A stretch of 64,000 nucleotides of DNA. Origin: Microbotryomycetes sp. JL201 (Eukaryota; Basidiomycota; Microbotryomycetes). Position numbers and translations under genes: made by a program. The stretch is from positions 1 to 64,000 of the forward strand of contig JAQYUZ010000015.1 of assembly GCA_033819885.1 (NCBI GenBank), written 5' to 3'. The notes below the pieces were generated by a model. That model made no database searches. It had not been told where the DNA came from and worked only from the letters and a program-made list of their open reading frames with translations. Below, piece by piece: positions 12,296 through 23,842 of this stretch. Position 1 is the first letter of the stretch, and each line of letters opens with the position of its first letter.

Positions 12296-15200
12296 ATGGC
12301 TGCCACAAGGCTGCCTCCGACTCCGTTGGCCAAGCTCAAGGAGCGAAGCGCGCTCAAGCTGCACAATACGCACGAGTACAGCGTTCGGACCTGGCTCAAC
12401 GCCGCCAGAGACTCGCTCGAGCGCGGCCTCGCACTGTGGAGAGCTGGGCAACAGGCACATGTCGATCCTACCAAGGTTGAGGACGCGTTCATGGCGATGC
12501 GGCAGGGCGCAGAGTGAGTTGCGCTCGGTCGAATGAACGTCATAGGCGGTCTATCCACTTCCGCGTCGACCTATAGCGTCTTCGTCGGCAGACAGAATGA
12601 CGGAACTATGGTCATTGACGGTGAAGGCGGCTCGATCATTTTGTGCTGTCCACAGCAGCTGCCGCATGGTCGGACGATGTCGTCAGCAATGCGGACTGGG
12701 CGCGCTGACACAAGACACTTCCCGTCCCGCAGGTTGTACAAGCTTGCAAGCGCGCATCCAAAGTTCAACGACGTCTCGCCTAGCGACAAGGCTCACGTCA
12801 AGCAGGTGCGTCCTCGACCGGGGTCGATGAGGGCCGACAGCATGGATTGTAGCCCGCTTACTGCGTTCATCACAGCTCTTGATCGAGGCCAACACTGCTC
12901 AGACTTCTGTTGTCGACTGGCTACAGCAGCGAGAATCTGATTACGTCAAGCGGCACGGACCCATTCCCTCACCCAGCACTCTGGCCTCTCGCGTCTCGCC
13001 TGGAGCTTCCCAGAGGCCGCTGCCGTCGATCAATGGCACAAATACATCCAATGCACTATTCGGCTCGTCTGCAAACTCGCCCGCGTTAGCCAGGTGCGTT
13101 GCTGAATCATTCGTGTGGGCCAGTGGCGAGTCGACATTGACGAATGCTCGCCAGACCTTCTGCAGCAGTATCGACGCAGCCAGCGACTTCGCCTCCACTC
13201 AGCTCCATCAAGGACCGAATGGCTGCTTTGCGAGCAAAAGGCATGGTTGACGTGGCGGCATCCCCGGCGGCTTCCGCCGAGGAATCCACTAGAATCGGCC
13301 ACGCCGACGCGTCTCTGTCGATACGCAACTCGCCGCCGGCGACGCCAAAGCCGCAGGCCAAATCACGTGGGGATTTAGTGGAGGACACTGCCATGCAGCG
13401 CTCGGGCAGCGCTCCCCCGGCGATCCCCGTCAACGACGAGCAAGATCTGCAGGACGAAGGAGCATTCAGTTCTTTGGGACTCGAATTGAGTAACAACCCG
13501 CCGCCGTCAGCTCAGCGCGGGACTATACCATCGCCAACGGACATGAACAGTTTTCCAAGCTTGGACGACTTTGAACGGTCGTTGCCGTCGACGAACGGTT
13601 CAGCGTCCGCAAACCCTACGCGTTCGCCCTTGCCGCCACCGCCACGGCCGTTTGAGATGGATCTGGGCGACTTCGAGTCGCAACGTCGGTCTCATGCCGA
13701 TGCCGTAGCGAGACTCGGCGGCGTCAGCAGCACGTTCCAGCAGGGGTTGTCGACCGCCATCCACAAAGCTCTGCCGCCACCGGGCCCTTCGGCGACTGCG
13801 TTCACGATTCCGTTCACGAGCGAAGTTGGTCCACAGCAATTATACAGTTACTTGTCGACGACGCAGGCGGAAAAAGGCAAAGGGCCGCGAGTGTTGTTGC
13901 TCGATGTCCGGAATCGGGACGAGTTTGATCACGGGCGAATAATCGGCGAGACAGTCTGTCTCGAGCCCATCGTATTGCGTTCGGGGTGAGTTTTGACGAC
14001 CTCGAGTACAAGCGTGTGCTTATTCGTGTGGGCCACAGGATCACCTCGGCTCAGATAGAGTCTGCCTTGTCGCTGTCGCCAAAGCACGAGCAAGACATGT
14101 TTTCCGCGCGAGGGCATTACGACATGATTGTCATTTACGATCGAGCGTCAACTAGCTTGCCCGGCGTAGAGCCGCCCTCGACAGCTCCGGAATTGCAAAG
14201 GACGCTTTGGAACCTGGTTAACGCAATCTACGAGCGCGAATTCTACAAGCATTTGAAACGGCAGCCTGTGCTTTTGAAAGGCGGTTGGGAAGGCTGGGAA
14301 AAGTACGTCGGTGGGAAAGGCATCACTGTCGACGGAGTTACGCCACTGGCACCATCGACGTCAGACGCAAAGAAGGAGCACAGACGTGCTGCTGTTCTAC
14401 CTGCAACTTCGGCAAGCAACGTCTTTCAGAAATCGCTCGCGCCGTTACTGACCGGTCCTCTTCAGTCCGGTTCGAACTCGTCACCGAGCGCTCCCCCACA
14501 AAGTTACTTTCCCGCAAGCTCAGACTACTTGCCGGAGCGTCCAGCTGCGGGTAGCAGTGTCTTATCGCCGCGGCTGGCTATGCCACCAACGGCAGTGCGG
14601 CGTTCTGGCTCGACTCCCGTTGTTGAAGGCTACTCGCAGCCGGCTTACTCTTCGTCATCACCACAGTACCCGCACCAGCCTTCTATCAATGGATTTATGT
14701 CGTCGTCCTCACTGGTTCGGTCTCGCGGCGACTATGGCGACTTGCATGCCGTGTCGCAGCAGCAATCCTTTGAGCCGTATACGCGGCCGTCCATCGACTA
14801 TCCTCAACTTCAGTCGCGGCCCTCGCCATTACCGCCGCGTCCGACGAGACCGCCACCGATACCGGATGCTGTCACCCGGCCCCCTGCGGCACAACCAGCT
14901 CCAGAACGGTCCAGTTCGGGATCATACGTGCCGATTGGAACGTACTCGGCTCACCGGTCAGCGTTCCCGACGTTGATGAACTTTGACGACAATGTAATCG
15001 GCTTGACCGGACTTAAAAATTTGGGAAATACCTGCTACATGAACTCGACCGTTCAGTGCTTGTCAGCTGCCGTGCCGTTCGCGCGATACTTCAAGGACCG
15101 AACGTATCGCCGCGACGTCAATACGGTCAACCCGCACGGCACCAGAGGCGCACTCGCGGACGCCGTCTCGGAGCTCATCAGAGCAATTTGGGCTCAGAAT

Positions 15201-16259
15201 TACACATTTTTGGCGCCAATCACTTTCCGGGAAAATATTTGTAGGTTTGCGCCACAATTCAAAGGTTCGGACCAGCACGACGCACAAGAGTTTCTCGGTT
15301 TCCTGCTCGACGGTTTGCACGAGGATCTCAACTACGTCGTCAAGAAGCCGCCGCCGATCGAAATGACGCCCGACCGCGAACACGACCTCGAGACGTTGCC
15401 ACCACAGATCATGAGCGAGCGAGAATGGGAGATTTACAGAATGCGCGACGACAGTTTCGTCGTGCAGTGCTTTCAAGGGCAGTTCCGGAATCAACTCAAG
15501 TGTTTGACATGCGGCAAGACGTCGACGACGTATAATGTGAGTTGAGTGTGGCGAGAATCGGTGGAAATGGCTGACTAGGACGCACAGACGTTTATGCCGC
15601 TGTCAATCCCTATACCTTCCGGTCGCGGCGCGTCAAAAGCGACGCTTGAGGAGTGCATCAGTGCATTCGTGCGCGAGGAGATTCTCGATAAGGATGACGC
15701 CTGGTACGGTCCTTGTAAAGTCTGTGCCGACACCGTGTTGACCTTGTCTCGCAGGTTCTGTCCAAAATGCAAGACGAATCGGCGGGCCTCTAAAAGGTTG
15801 ACATTGTCACGACTGCCGCCGATTCTCGTCATCCACCTCAAACGGTTCTCTTTCCGCGGGCCTTTCAGCGACAAGGTGCGCCTTCGCTTTGTGCTAGAAT
15901 GGTGTGAGCTAATCAGCGTGTGTTGCAGGTCGAGACTCAGGTCCAATACCCCTTGACTGGCTTGGATCTCACGCACTATTTGCCGCCGCCCTTGTTTGAT
16001 CAACGCACGACGCCAAAAGGCAAAGTGTATGACTTGTTTGGGGTGACAAATCATTACGGAAATCTGAGCAGCGGTCACTAGTGCGTACAATCACTTCGGA
16101 CTCAACTCGTCTGACTCTGCTTGGGTTTCTTGCAGCACGGCCTTTGTCAGGAGCGGGCGAGAGTGGCACAACATTGGAGACTCGAAAGTCACGCAGGTCG
16201 ATCCGAAGGTAGTCGAGGGCGCAAAGTCGGCATATATTCTGTATTATGCTCTGCGTTGA
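12296..16259 (+). CDS. Ubiquitin carboxyl-terminal hydrolase, Doa4/USP8 type
   Basis: Nine exons (12296-12513, 12733-12805, 12876-13093, 13155-13985, 14039-15536, 15588-15703, 15755-15875, 15929-16080, 16136-16259) join to 1,116 codons. The N-terminal helical part (residues 1-120) looks like the USP8 dimerisation/MIT-like region. A rhodanese-like domain follows (about 380-520: RVLLLDVRNRDEFDHGRI, then HYDMIVIYDR). The USP domain has the Cys box GLKNLGNTCYMNS (catalytic Cys near 15041), DQHDAQEFLGFLLDGLHEDL, zinc-binding CLTCGKTSTTYN and FCPKCKTNRRASK, and the His box GNLSSGHYTAF. Doa4 and USP8 remove ubiquitin from cargo at endosomes. The 51-nt intron at 15704 is in frame and free of stops; removing it restores DAWFCPKC. 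The first intron (219 bp) is unusually long for this genome. Confidence 0.93.
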
Positions 16260-17730
16260 GGGGCTCATACTGCAAGGAAGCGTGTCTCGCGAGATATCTT
16301 CATGGGCTTCCGATGCGAGCTTGAATGCGAGGTTGAATGCGAGTATGCACAGAATCCCGTTTCTTGCTGCGACCGGCATGTTGTAGCCATTCAACTTGAC
16401 CGACGTCGCCTTCGCGTCGCCAGCTGAAGCAAGATGATGTTCCGCGTCGGAAGCGAGCTCTCTAGCTGAACGATGCGCCTCGCCGTCAATGAGTTGGAAC
16501 AGCTATGTCTCTCGCAATCTATGGGCATCAGTAGAGGGCTGGTTCAAGCTCGACCCGAACTCTCGCAAGTTACGACTCCAAGCCTCTGCTCCCCTTGAAC
16601 CTCAAAGGCATCGAACAGCCCGTCCCTGTATGTGATGAAAGCATTGAAACCCCGAGCTGAGGAAAGAATGGCGCAGCACTTGACAAAAGGGCGTTTTGAC
16701 AAGAGGGCAAGGATCACGGACCCGAAAAATGGCCGACAAGGACGTCATGGCTTTCGTCTCGGGCGAAGTTGAGTGTCGTGGGCCCCGAGCTGAATCCGAG
16801 ACCGCGGCGGGAGTAAACGCAGAACGATCGCGCCTGATCGACGCTGTAGAATTCGAGGCGTTCGTGCTTTGCCGTGCATCAGTAGTTTGCCTGCGATGGA
16901 GAATTGTCAAGCTGCGTTTGATTTTCAGCAGCTTGAATGAGTGGTACGGAAGAAGATGTCTGCCCATCACATCGCAATAGCATCCAGGAATCTAGCCGCT
17001 CGTGTACAGACAGGTTCCAATCGCCGGACGCATCAAGTCTTCGTGTTGGACACACACGCGATACTCTATTACTTTCGGTGCGCGAGTAACCTGGCTGAAT
17101 TAATGAGCGGTTAACACACTTTCGAATCTCGTATTCCTTACTCGCCGCTGGCGCGGCTGGTCCGACCGCTTTCGCACTTCATGTTGATCTAGCCGTGCCC
17201 AATGTTACCTCAGTCGTCACCTCTAGAGGTAAGTGCGCGCCCGGCGACTAGCTCCGCAAACGCTTGAAGGTCTGTCGGTCCTTGACCTTGCAGTTCCTTC
17301 CGAGGTCACCCTCCAGAATTTGGACCAATTTCAACTCTAGCTGCGCCGATGACAGCAATCGTCCGCTTCTCCGAGGAACGAAGGGACTTTTGCTCTCGGT
17401 GCCTGTATGACACACAAATTCGTCTGCTGCCAGTCGGAGTTCCACATTGCCGTAGCCGAGGCTTGCGAGCCGAGGAGTCTTTCCATTTTCGTAGCCAACT
17501 GGAGCTGAGCCTCCTCAAAAATGCTTCCTGATATGGCGAGCGCCCGAATGCCTTTGCTAGGATTCGCTCGTAGTCAGTAGCTGAAGCGCCGACTCTCGGA
17601 GACTGTCGCGAGGTGAAAACATTGTTTCTCTTCAGACGTTCCATTGCACTGATGCACGGTCATTTGTGCGCTCACAGCGGAGAAGAATGCCCACTGTACT
17701 CGAGATCCTGGTCATCTGCAGGAAATAGCC

Positions 17731-17783
17731 ATTTTTTTGTTTCTAAACAAACTGTCCGTTGCAATTGATCACTCGGTCATCCA
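17731..17783 (+). repeat. Short dispersed repeat, copy A
   Basis: T-run followed by ctaaacaaactgtccgttgc and then aattgatcactcggtcat. It resembles copies at 18334 and 18781 over about 45 bases, all with a T-rich start. The family is unknown. Confidence 0.5.
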
Positions 17784-17787
17784 CGGG

Positions 17788-17825
17788 ATAGTTTTTTTTT
17801 TTTTTTTTTTCTAAACAAGCCAAGT
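17788..17825 (+). repeat. Partial repeat copy with 19-T run
   Basis: A run of 19 T (17792-17810) followed by ctaaacaagccaag repeats the first part of copy A only 8 bases after copy A ends. It looks like a truncated tandem copy. Confidence 0.4.
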
Positions 17826-18202
17826 AATGGGTCAGATGATCGACAGAAATGAGCTCAGACCTGCGGCTGCTGAAGCTCAGAAGGGCCACTTGGCCGTTCA
17901 GGACCTATCCAGACAAGCCTGTGCTCTAGCACTTCACTCCAAGCCACCCACAGTGCATTCTGTAGCCATCATAGTGACGAGACTCACCGGGTGATTTCTG
18001 TTCGCAAAACTAAAGCATGTTCGGCCAACGAGATCTTTGCTGCTGATTTCTCAACACGGGGGAATTTCTTTGATGCAGTCGACACTTGCACGCTAAAAAG
18101 CGCTAGAGCGTCATGTGGCGCACGTACGGATGATTAAAAAAAGGCCGTACCGAAACTGTATTTTGCTGTACATATATGTATGTCACGGTGTCATGACATC
18201 AA

Positions 18203-18286
18203 GTCCTGGTAGCTCAGTGGTAGAGCATGCGACTCCAGTTAAGTCTGGGTATCGCAGGGTCGCGCGTTCAACTCGCGTCCGGGACT
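18203..18286 (+). tRNA. tRNA-Trp (CCA) with a 12-nt intron
   Basis: A full cloverleaf folds. The acceptor stem is GTCCTGG with CCGGGAC (one T-G pair), the D arm is GCTC...GAGC, the anticodon stem is TGCGA with TCGCA, and the T arm is GCGCG TTCAACT CGCGT. The anticodon loop begins CTCCAG, giving anticodon CCA at 18235-18237. A 12-nt intron (18239-18250) sits at the usual place after position 37, and its CTGG can pair with CCAG of the loop, as expected for tRNA introns. The discriminator base is T, which is unusual. A T6 terminator follows. Confidence 0.9.
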
Positions 18287-18288
18287 TC

Positions 18289-18294
18289 TTTTTT
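18289..18294 (+). terminator. RNA polymerase III T-run terminator of tRNA-Trp
   Basis: Six T in a row begin 3 bases after the last tRNA base, the usual polymerase III stop signal. Confidence 0.75.
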
Positions 18295-18333
18295 GGGCGG
18301 TCCGCTGCTCTTTTTGTCCTCACACGACGACAT

Positions 18334-18384
18334 GATGTTTTTCCTGAACAAACTGACTATTGCATTTCATCACTTGCTTGGTCG
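18334..18384 (+). repeat. Short dispersed repeat, copy B
   Basis: T-rich start, then ctgaacaaactgactattgc and atttcatcacttgcttggtc. It lies 40 bases after the tRNA terminator and matches copy A at most positions. Confidence 0.5.
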
Positions 18385-18780
18385 AAGCAGGTCTTTGCAA
18401 GCCTCGACTCACCAATTCGGTGTACACGTGGCGCTAGCTAGCCGCGCGCGCCCGACCTGGACCTGCAGAACACGGCGAAGAGGGTACACTGGTGTCCAGA
18501 GGACGGCGAGGAGGGTTGAAAGTGCGGCAGAAAGTGGCAAAGTCCGAAAGGCAGAAGAGCTCGCATGTTTAAACATAACAGAACAAAGAGCTCTTTTTTT
18601 CTTTTTGCAGTCCTACTTTACGGTGAGACTCAGAGGTTCCATGGAGCGCGGCGGTGCAGATCGGGGCAAACCGTTCGTCCTGCAGCGTCTTATGTTGCGG
18701 CTGCCGCCTTCATGCGGAGGACTCGTCGCACAGCGATTATCTTGAAGCAACGAAGCTGCAAGATAGTGGCGCCCCTCTCA

Positions 18781-18834
18781 TTCGTTTCTTTTTCTGTGAA
18801 AAACTATCCATTGCAATTTAACACTTGGTCATAG
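18781..18834 (+). repeat. Short dispersed repeat, copy C
   Basis: T-rich start, then ctgtgaaaaactatccattg and caatttaacacttggtcat. It shares the ccattgcaatt and cacttggtcat core with the other copies. Confidence 0.5.
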
Positions 18835-18967
18835 TCTTTCTCGTGGCAAACTGTTGGCCCGATGCGGCGAATGAGCTCTGAACGGCGTTACACGCTGATA
18901 CACGAAGTTTGTACTAATTCGGCTATGACTAATGCTGCAAGCGACAGTAATAAAGATGACAAGGTCT

Positions 18968-20200
18968 CTAATCCAATGAGATGCATACTTTGCCGAAGTG
19001 GGCGCCAGAATCCAAATATTGGTAGGCTTTGACAGTGTCCTCGAAGTTGAAAACTTTGTCAACGACGGGATGGATCTGCTTCGCCTCGCTTGCGCGAACC
19101 ATGTTCTCGCACATATCGCGAGACCCGCATACGATGCCGTGGACGACGGCTGAAGATAAGTCAGAACTTGCTGGTGGGATTTTTGATCAAGAAGCAAGCT
19201 CACCCTGGGTGTACAAGATTTCCTTGGCGTACTCGGGCCTTTCTTCAGATTCTGTCTGATAATCTGACATATACCCTATGATCCAAACATGTCCCAAAGG
19301 TCTGGTTGCCCTGATCGAACGGACGAGCGTCCCTCGCCCGCCAACTTCGATGACGTGGTCAACTCCTCTGCCGCCATTTGCCTTGATCACCTCGTCGTGC
19401 CATTCTGGATGGTTTCGATAGTTGACGCCAGCATGCACTCCGAGTTGTTTGATCTTTTCGAGCTTGTCGTCAGAACTCGAAGTGGCGATGACTTTACAGC
19501 CAGCCGCCAATGCAAATTGCGCGGCTGCCATAGATACACCACCAGTTCCCAAAACGAGAACTGTCTGTCCAGGAATGAGGACGCAGCCAGGCACTTCCCA
19601 CAGGGCGTGCCAAGCCGTAAGCGCCGCAACAGGCAGCGTCGAAGCCTCCTCGTAAGACATGTGCGTAGGCATAGTCACAAGCGCTTGCTGTAGTGTGTAG
19701 ACTTGATTAGACCTGCAGCCTTCGGTCTGGCTACACACTGACCTCGTCGCAAAGGAAATACTCCTGCAAAACGCCATCGATGCCGCCACCGAGCCCGCGA
19801 GTCTGGTACGAATCGTCGTGCTCGCCGTGGAGCCAGCCCGTCGCAAACAGAGATATGACCTTGTCGCCGACTTTGAAGCGCGTCGCTGCATCACCTACAC
19901 AGATGACGTCACCGGCCGCGTCGCTGCCGCCGATAATTCCATCCTGCACTTGGACAGGGGCAGGATACGTTCCTGGAAAGCCAGGTGTGAGTGATGACGT
20001 GATTTGAAGCTCTGTTTTTCAGCCGTGCCTGCACTGATCTGAACATCACGCGCGTTGAGAGACACCGCACGGACCTTGACGAGCACCTGAGTTCCCTGCG
20101 GCTGTTGGACAGGTCTGCTTTCCAACGTCAAGTTGGAGCAGTCCTTTTTCAGAGGATGCTTGACGGCCCACACGCGCTGAGTAGACGGCACAGAAGGCAT
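18968..20200 (-). CDS. Zinc-independent MDR oxidoreductase (alcohol dehydrogenase/quinone reductase type)
   Basis: Exons 20200-20029, 19972-19743, 19687-19204 and 19149-18968 join to 355 codons. The protein has the GroES-like N-domain (LNARDVQISAG, TYPAPVQVQDG, FKVGDKVISLF) and the Rossmann NAD(P) motif VLVLGTGGVSMAAAQFAL (residues about 185-205), with the C-terminal FEDTVKAYQYL..GHFGK type ending. The catalytic-zinc GHE motif is replaced by GSDAAG and the four structural-zinc cysteines are absent, so it belongs to the zinc-free quinone oxidoreductase side of the MDR superfamily. The substrate is unknown. The first intron (19973-20028) uses a GC donor; a nearby GT donor would delete two conserved residues. 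Cytosolic, no signal peptide. Confidence 0.9.
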
Positions 20201-20302
20201 GTTCGCAACAAGAGAAACCTACAATCACAAGCTGGCCCGGAACAACAATGTTGCAAGAAACAAATACGAAGTCGCATCCCGTATGATATCAACATTAGCC
20301 AA

Positions 20303-23300
20303 CTACCATCCACCACCCAGTTGATCGAGCAATGAAGGGTATACTGCCGGACCTGCTTCGGCCCCACCTCCCGCTTGCCCACTCCAGCCAGACAACCCTC
20401 CGGATACCGAGCCCGTCGTCGGTGGAAACGCGGGCGCAACCGGCATCGCCATTTGCGTCGGATTAGCAAACGCGCCTGTGGCGTCCAGGTTCCAGAGACC
20501 GCTCGAAGTTATTGCAGAAGGCGTGCCAGCGAACACTCCCATGTCCGGCGCAAACTCTTGCTCAAAGAACGACAAGCTGAGGTCGTCTTGTCGTCCGTTA
20601 TTTGAGGTCGGAAACGGCCAAGGGTTGCCAAATTCATCCGGCAAGTTCGCCGGGGCCACCGGTTCGAATGATGTCGTCTTGAGTCCGGTAGACTGGTCAG
20701 AGTCGAGTGCAAACGAAGCCAGTGCCGGGCCCGAGTGCGGCCGCTGTGCGCTGTTTATGTTGCGCGTCGGTGGCGGTGTACCTCTGTGCGGCGCTGTCTG
20801 CGTATTCAAAGATCGAGATATCCGCTGCAACACGTCTGCGAAACTCTCAATGTCGTCTTCTTCCTCGTTCTCGCCTTCGTCTTGCGGCTGACCGGCAGAC
20901 AACAAGTGTCTGGCGGCTCGAGCCATTCGCCTCGATTCTGCCGCGCGGAACAATCCGGTAATGATCTTCGACCCTTGCTCGACAACTACTTGAAGCGACG
21001 GCGAAGACACTAAATGTCCCTGAGAAAATATTTCTGCCGCAAGATTGAGTGTGTCACGCTTCGAGTCAATCTCCGAGCTCGATGCATCGTAGTCGATTGC
21101 TTGAAAGAGGTCGTTGAACAGGACAAGCGTGGCGCCCATGACATGTGAGTAAGTGTACCAGATATCAATCGTTGCGTACTGCACGTTATGTTTGGAGACG
21201 ATCACTGCACGGGCGCTCTTCAAGCACGCGTCCTGAAAAGTGCCAGTCAGCAGAGGTCCAACTCGTTAGCTCGAGCCAACGCACCGTCGAGTAACGGTAC
21301 TTGGATTGGGTGTATCCCTGATGATGATTCGGTCAGCGCACTTTGAATGCCAGAGCTTTCACTCTGGTGCTCACCCTCGTCGAGAACGGACGGTGCAGGC
21401 GGAAAATCTGTCAATCATGAGTCGGTAAGTAGTGAGGCATTCATACGGATGAACTAACTCTGTTGTGGATACCCTCGATCGCAAAATATCGCTGAAATCG
21501 GAACATTGGCTGCTCGTTCTCTTCAGCGCTGCTCTCCATCGTCCAGCGGTCTGGTAAACTGTCGAGGCTGTCTTGAACGTCAGTCTCTAACCTTCCTTCT
21601 TTTGCATCAACTCACATGCTTCTATAGCCCTTGTCTAGGTCCAGAACGGTCTCGTAGGTAAAGTCTTGCGGCAGAACGACCGCGTCAAAGACTTTGCGCA
21701 CTTGACGCGCGGTTGCGATCCGCACGCGATCCGGTGTCGAATCTGTCAGCACAGCAGTTGGCGCAGGGTTCACCTTCCAGTCTATGCCACTCAAATCGTT
21801 GTCGTTCAGATTGAGGGGATCGTCCGTGTCAAAGTGATAGGGCGAAATGAGATAGCTGCGATTCTTGAATGAAGCTCCAAGCCAATCTTGATACACGAGC
21901 ACTGCCCAAAGTCGCTTTGCAGTCTCTCGTTTATGAGAGTTTTTGCCCGGCGGCAAAGCAGGATCGTCTGGCGGCATCACTTCGGCATTGGATCCGAGTT
22001 GGTGCAAGCCTAGCACCTGTGCGATCCGAATGGCCACCGAGAGCCACGTGACGAGCTGAGACGGCTGACCTCGTGTCGGAGACGATAGTTGCAGGTACTG
22101 CGTGAAAAGGATCACGGTCTAGCGTAGATCGTTAGCGCGCTCACGCGTTCAACTTCAGACTTCGGAAGCTTGCCTGGATCGTTCGAATTCTGGGTACAGT
22201 GTCCCATTCGCCTAGGACGAGTGCGCGCTGAGCCGCCTGAAAGAAGCGCTCTGGCAGCATCTGCAAATGCTCGCGAGTATAAGAGTGTAGCGGACTCGAT
22301 CCGAGATCGAATCGCGCATCGAGCGACAAGGGCGACCGAGCAGAAGAGACTCCGTCGACCGCAATGCACAGGACCTGTCAAATTCAGTCAGCCCGGCAAC
22401 AGCGTCTCTCCGGGGCGGACTCGCCATGAGCAGCACAGCCAGAAACAGCGGGTCGGTGTCGAGTTGGCGATTCGCTTGGCAGAGGGCTTGGAATGCATCC
22501 AGCTCGATCATGAATGTCGGGCCGTGTAAAGTGTGAAACAACCAGTTGACGGGTCCAAAGTAGAGCTCGACAAGGTAGGTGACTATGTCAGGCGGAGGCA
22601 GCACGCGCAAGATGCGACTCATTTCATCTTGTCTTGCTTGTTCGATCGAGTGTTGGCTGGCGTCAAAGTCGACAGCGAGGCGCGACCGCGCGTACAGCTC
22701 GTTCAGAGGTTCTGTCGCCACGATCGATGTGAGCGCTTTGGTTAGCTCGGTAGGCGGTGCACCAAATCTGCGAGAATTCGAGATTGATGTTGCAGCAGAA
22801 GGTCCGACTGGAGGTATTTTGCCGTTGATAACCTTTCCGTCTTTGGCCAAGCGCGACCCAAACACGCCGTTCTCCAGATTAACAGCGGCGTCCTCTGTGT
22901 CGCTGTACGTGTCTTCTTGGTCGCGTTGTCGATTACCTAGACCGATAAGTTTGCGCTTCGGATCACCGAGTGCAGTGTCTGTGCCTACTGGAGTGTAAGG
23001 AGCAAACGAGGCCAAGTTGGGTGGCAACGTCTTCAAGTACGCCTCGACGTGCGCGAGCCGGGCAGCGAGCTGTTGCACCTCGACTGTGCGAGCAATTGAC
23101 GGTGGCATGATCCCTTCACCGCCCGCCGCAAAGATGTCGTATGTGCATTCTCCAGTCTTGCCGCGTCCTGTGTCCCTTCGGTGTCAGCTTCTGGCTCGGA
23201 GCTGCGTGATTTCGACACACTTGAGCACGGTCCACAGCTTGGCATCTCGCGATCGCACTGTGCAGTGGTCGTGTCAGTGGCAATGCGAGAGACGAGACGG

Positions 23301-23622
23301 TGCCATTGACTTGCCTTGATTTTGCGGCGCTAGAAGCGAAAACAAAGGTCAGCATGATCTACTTGACTGATCTCGTGGCTCTTACTTTACACTCTTTACA
23401 CGACAGGGCCATTCTGTTGCGTTTGCGCTTGCGGCCGTCCGCCTCGTCTTCGTCGCCGTCCTCGTCATCGCTCGAGTCTGCACGTACATGCTTGCCCTTG
23501 GTCTTCTTGTGAATAGCAGTAGCCCCAGCAGCAGGGGACTGGTGTGAAGAGCCCGGCTGCGTACCTGGCATGCCGGGCTGTTTCCTTGACGGAAGAGAGC
23601 TCGGGCCCCAGAAGTTCGACAT
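20303..23622 (-). CDS. Zn2Cys6 fungal transcription factor (paralogue 1)
   Basis: Ten exons (23622-23386, 23329-23315, 23257-23221, 23167-22425, 22374-22174, 22118-21616, 21567-21459, 21407-21375, 21317-21285, 21232-20303) give 946 codons. The Zn2Cys6 cluster CKECKRRKIKCDREMPSCGP, ending with a sixth Cys in GKTGECTY, is split by three introns, one around a 15-nt exon (RRKIK). A basic/acidic N-terminal stretch precedes it. After a short coiled-coil (RTVEVQQLAARLAHVEAYL) comes the fungal TF middle homology region (residues about 250-640), with VLGLHQLG and a late YSHVMGATLVLFNDLFQ. The C-terminus is disordered and ends in LLDQLGGGW. Three introns (23258, 22375, 22119) need GC donors. It should bind DNA as a nuclear regulator; targets are unknown. 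A clear paralogue lies at 47212-50503. Confidence 0.92.
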
Positions 23623-23842
23623 CTATAGCATGCGAAAAACAACACCGACTTGACTTGCATACATCTGAATTCTTGCAGTTTAGAGTGCATGCTCCATGAT
23701 AGGACTTTGGTCGATACCACTCGTGAACCCTTGCAAGAAAGAAACCTAGACAGCACAAAAACTATGCGAGAACGACACATACAAACCTACGGAAACAAAC
23801 ACAAAATGCCTCTGCGTTATGCTATCAACAAGCCGGACGAGA

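Larger units (their letters stand above)
16260..18202. other. Gene-poor stretch with degenerate repeat copies
   Basis: Nearly 2 kb without a recognisable gene. Open frames of 60-120 codons exist on both strands but have no conserved motif, poor starts and no splice-supported extension. The right part contains a short repeat copy (17731-17783), a run of 19 T (17792-17810) and a partial second copy. This may be decayed sequence next to the tRNA gene. Confidence 0.55.
18287..18967. other. Intergenic between tRNA-Trp and the MDR oxidoreductase
   Basis: About 680 bases without a supported gene. It holds the tRNA terminator, two more copies of the short repeat (18334, 18781) and purine-rich sequence between them. 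Confidence 0.55.

Noticed and set aside
12514-12732. Possible RNA gene in the 219-bp first intron of the Doa4-like gene
   Set aside because: No box motifs or convincing fold; simply a longer intron.
16602-17644. Several 60-120 codon frames in the gene-poor stretch
   Set aside because: No conserved motifs, no consistent splice extension; treated as chance frames.
20005-20040. GT donor two residues upstream in the first MDR intron
   Set aside because: It would give ARDVQIRTYP, losing two residues of the conserved ISAGTYP segment; the GC donor keeps it.
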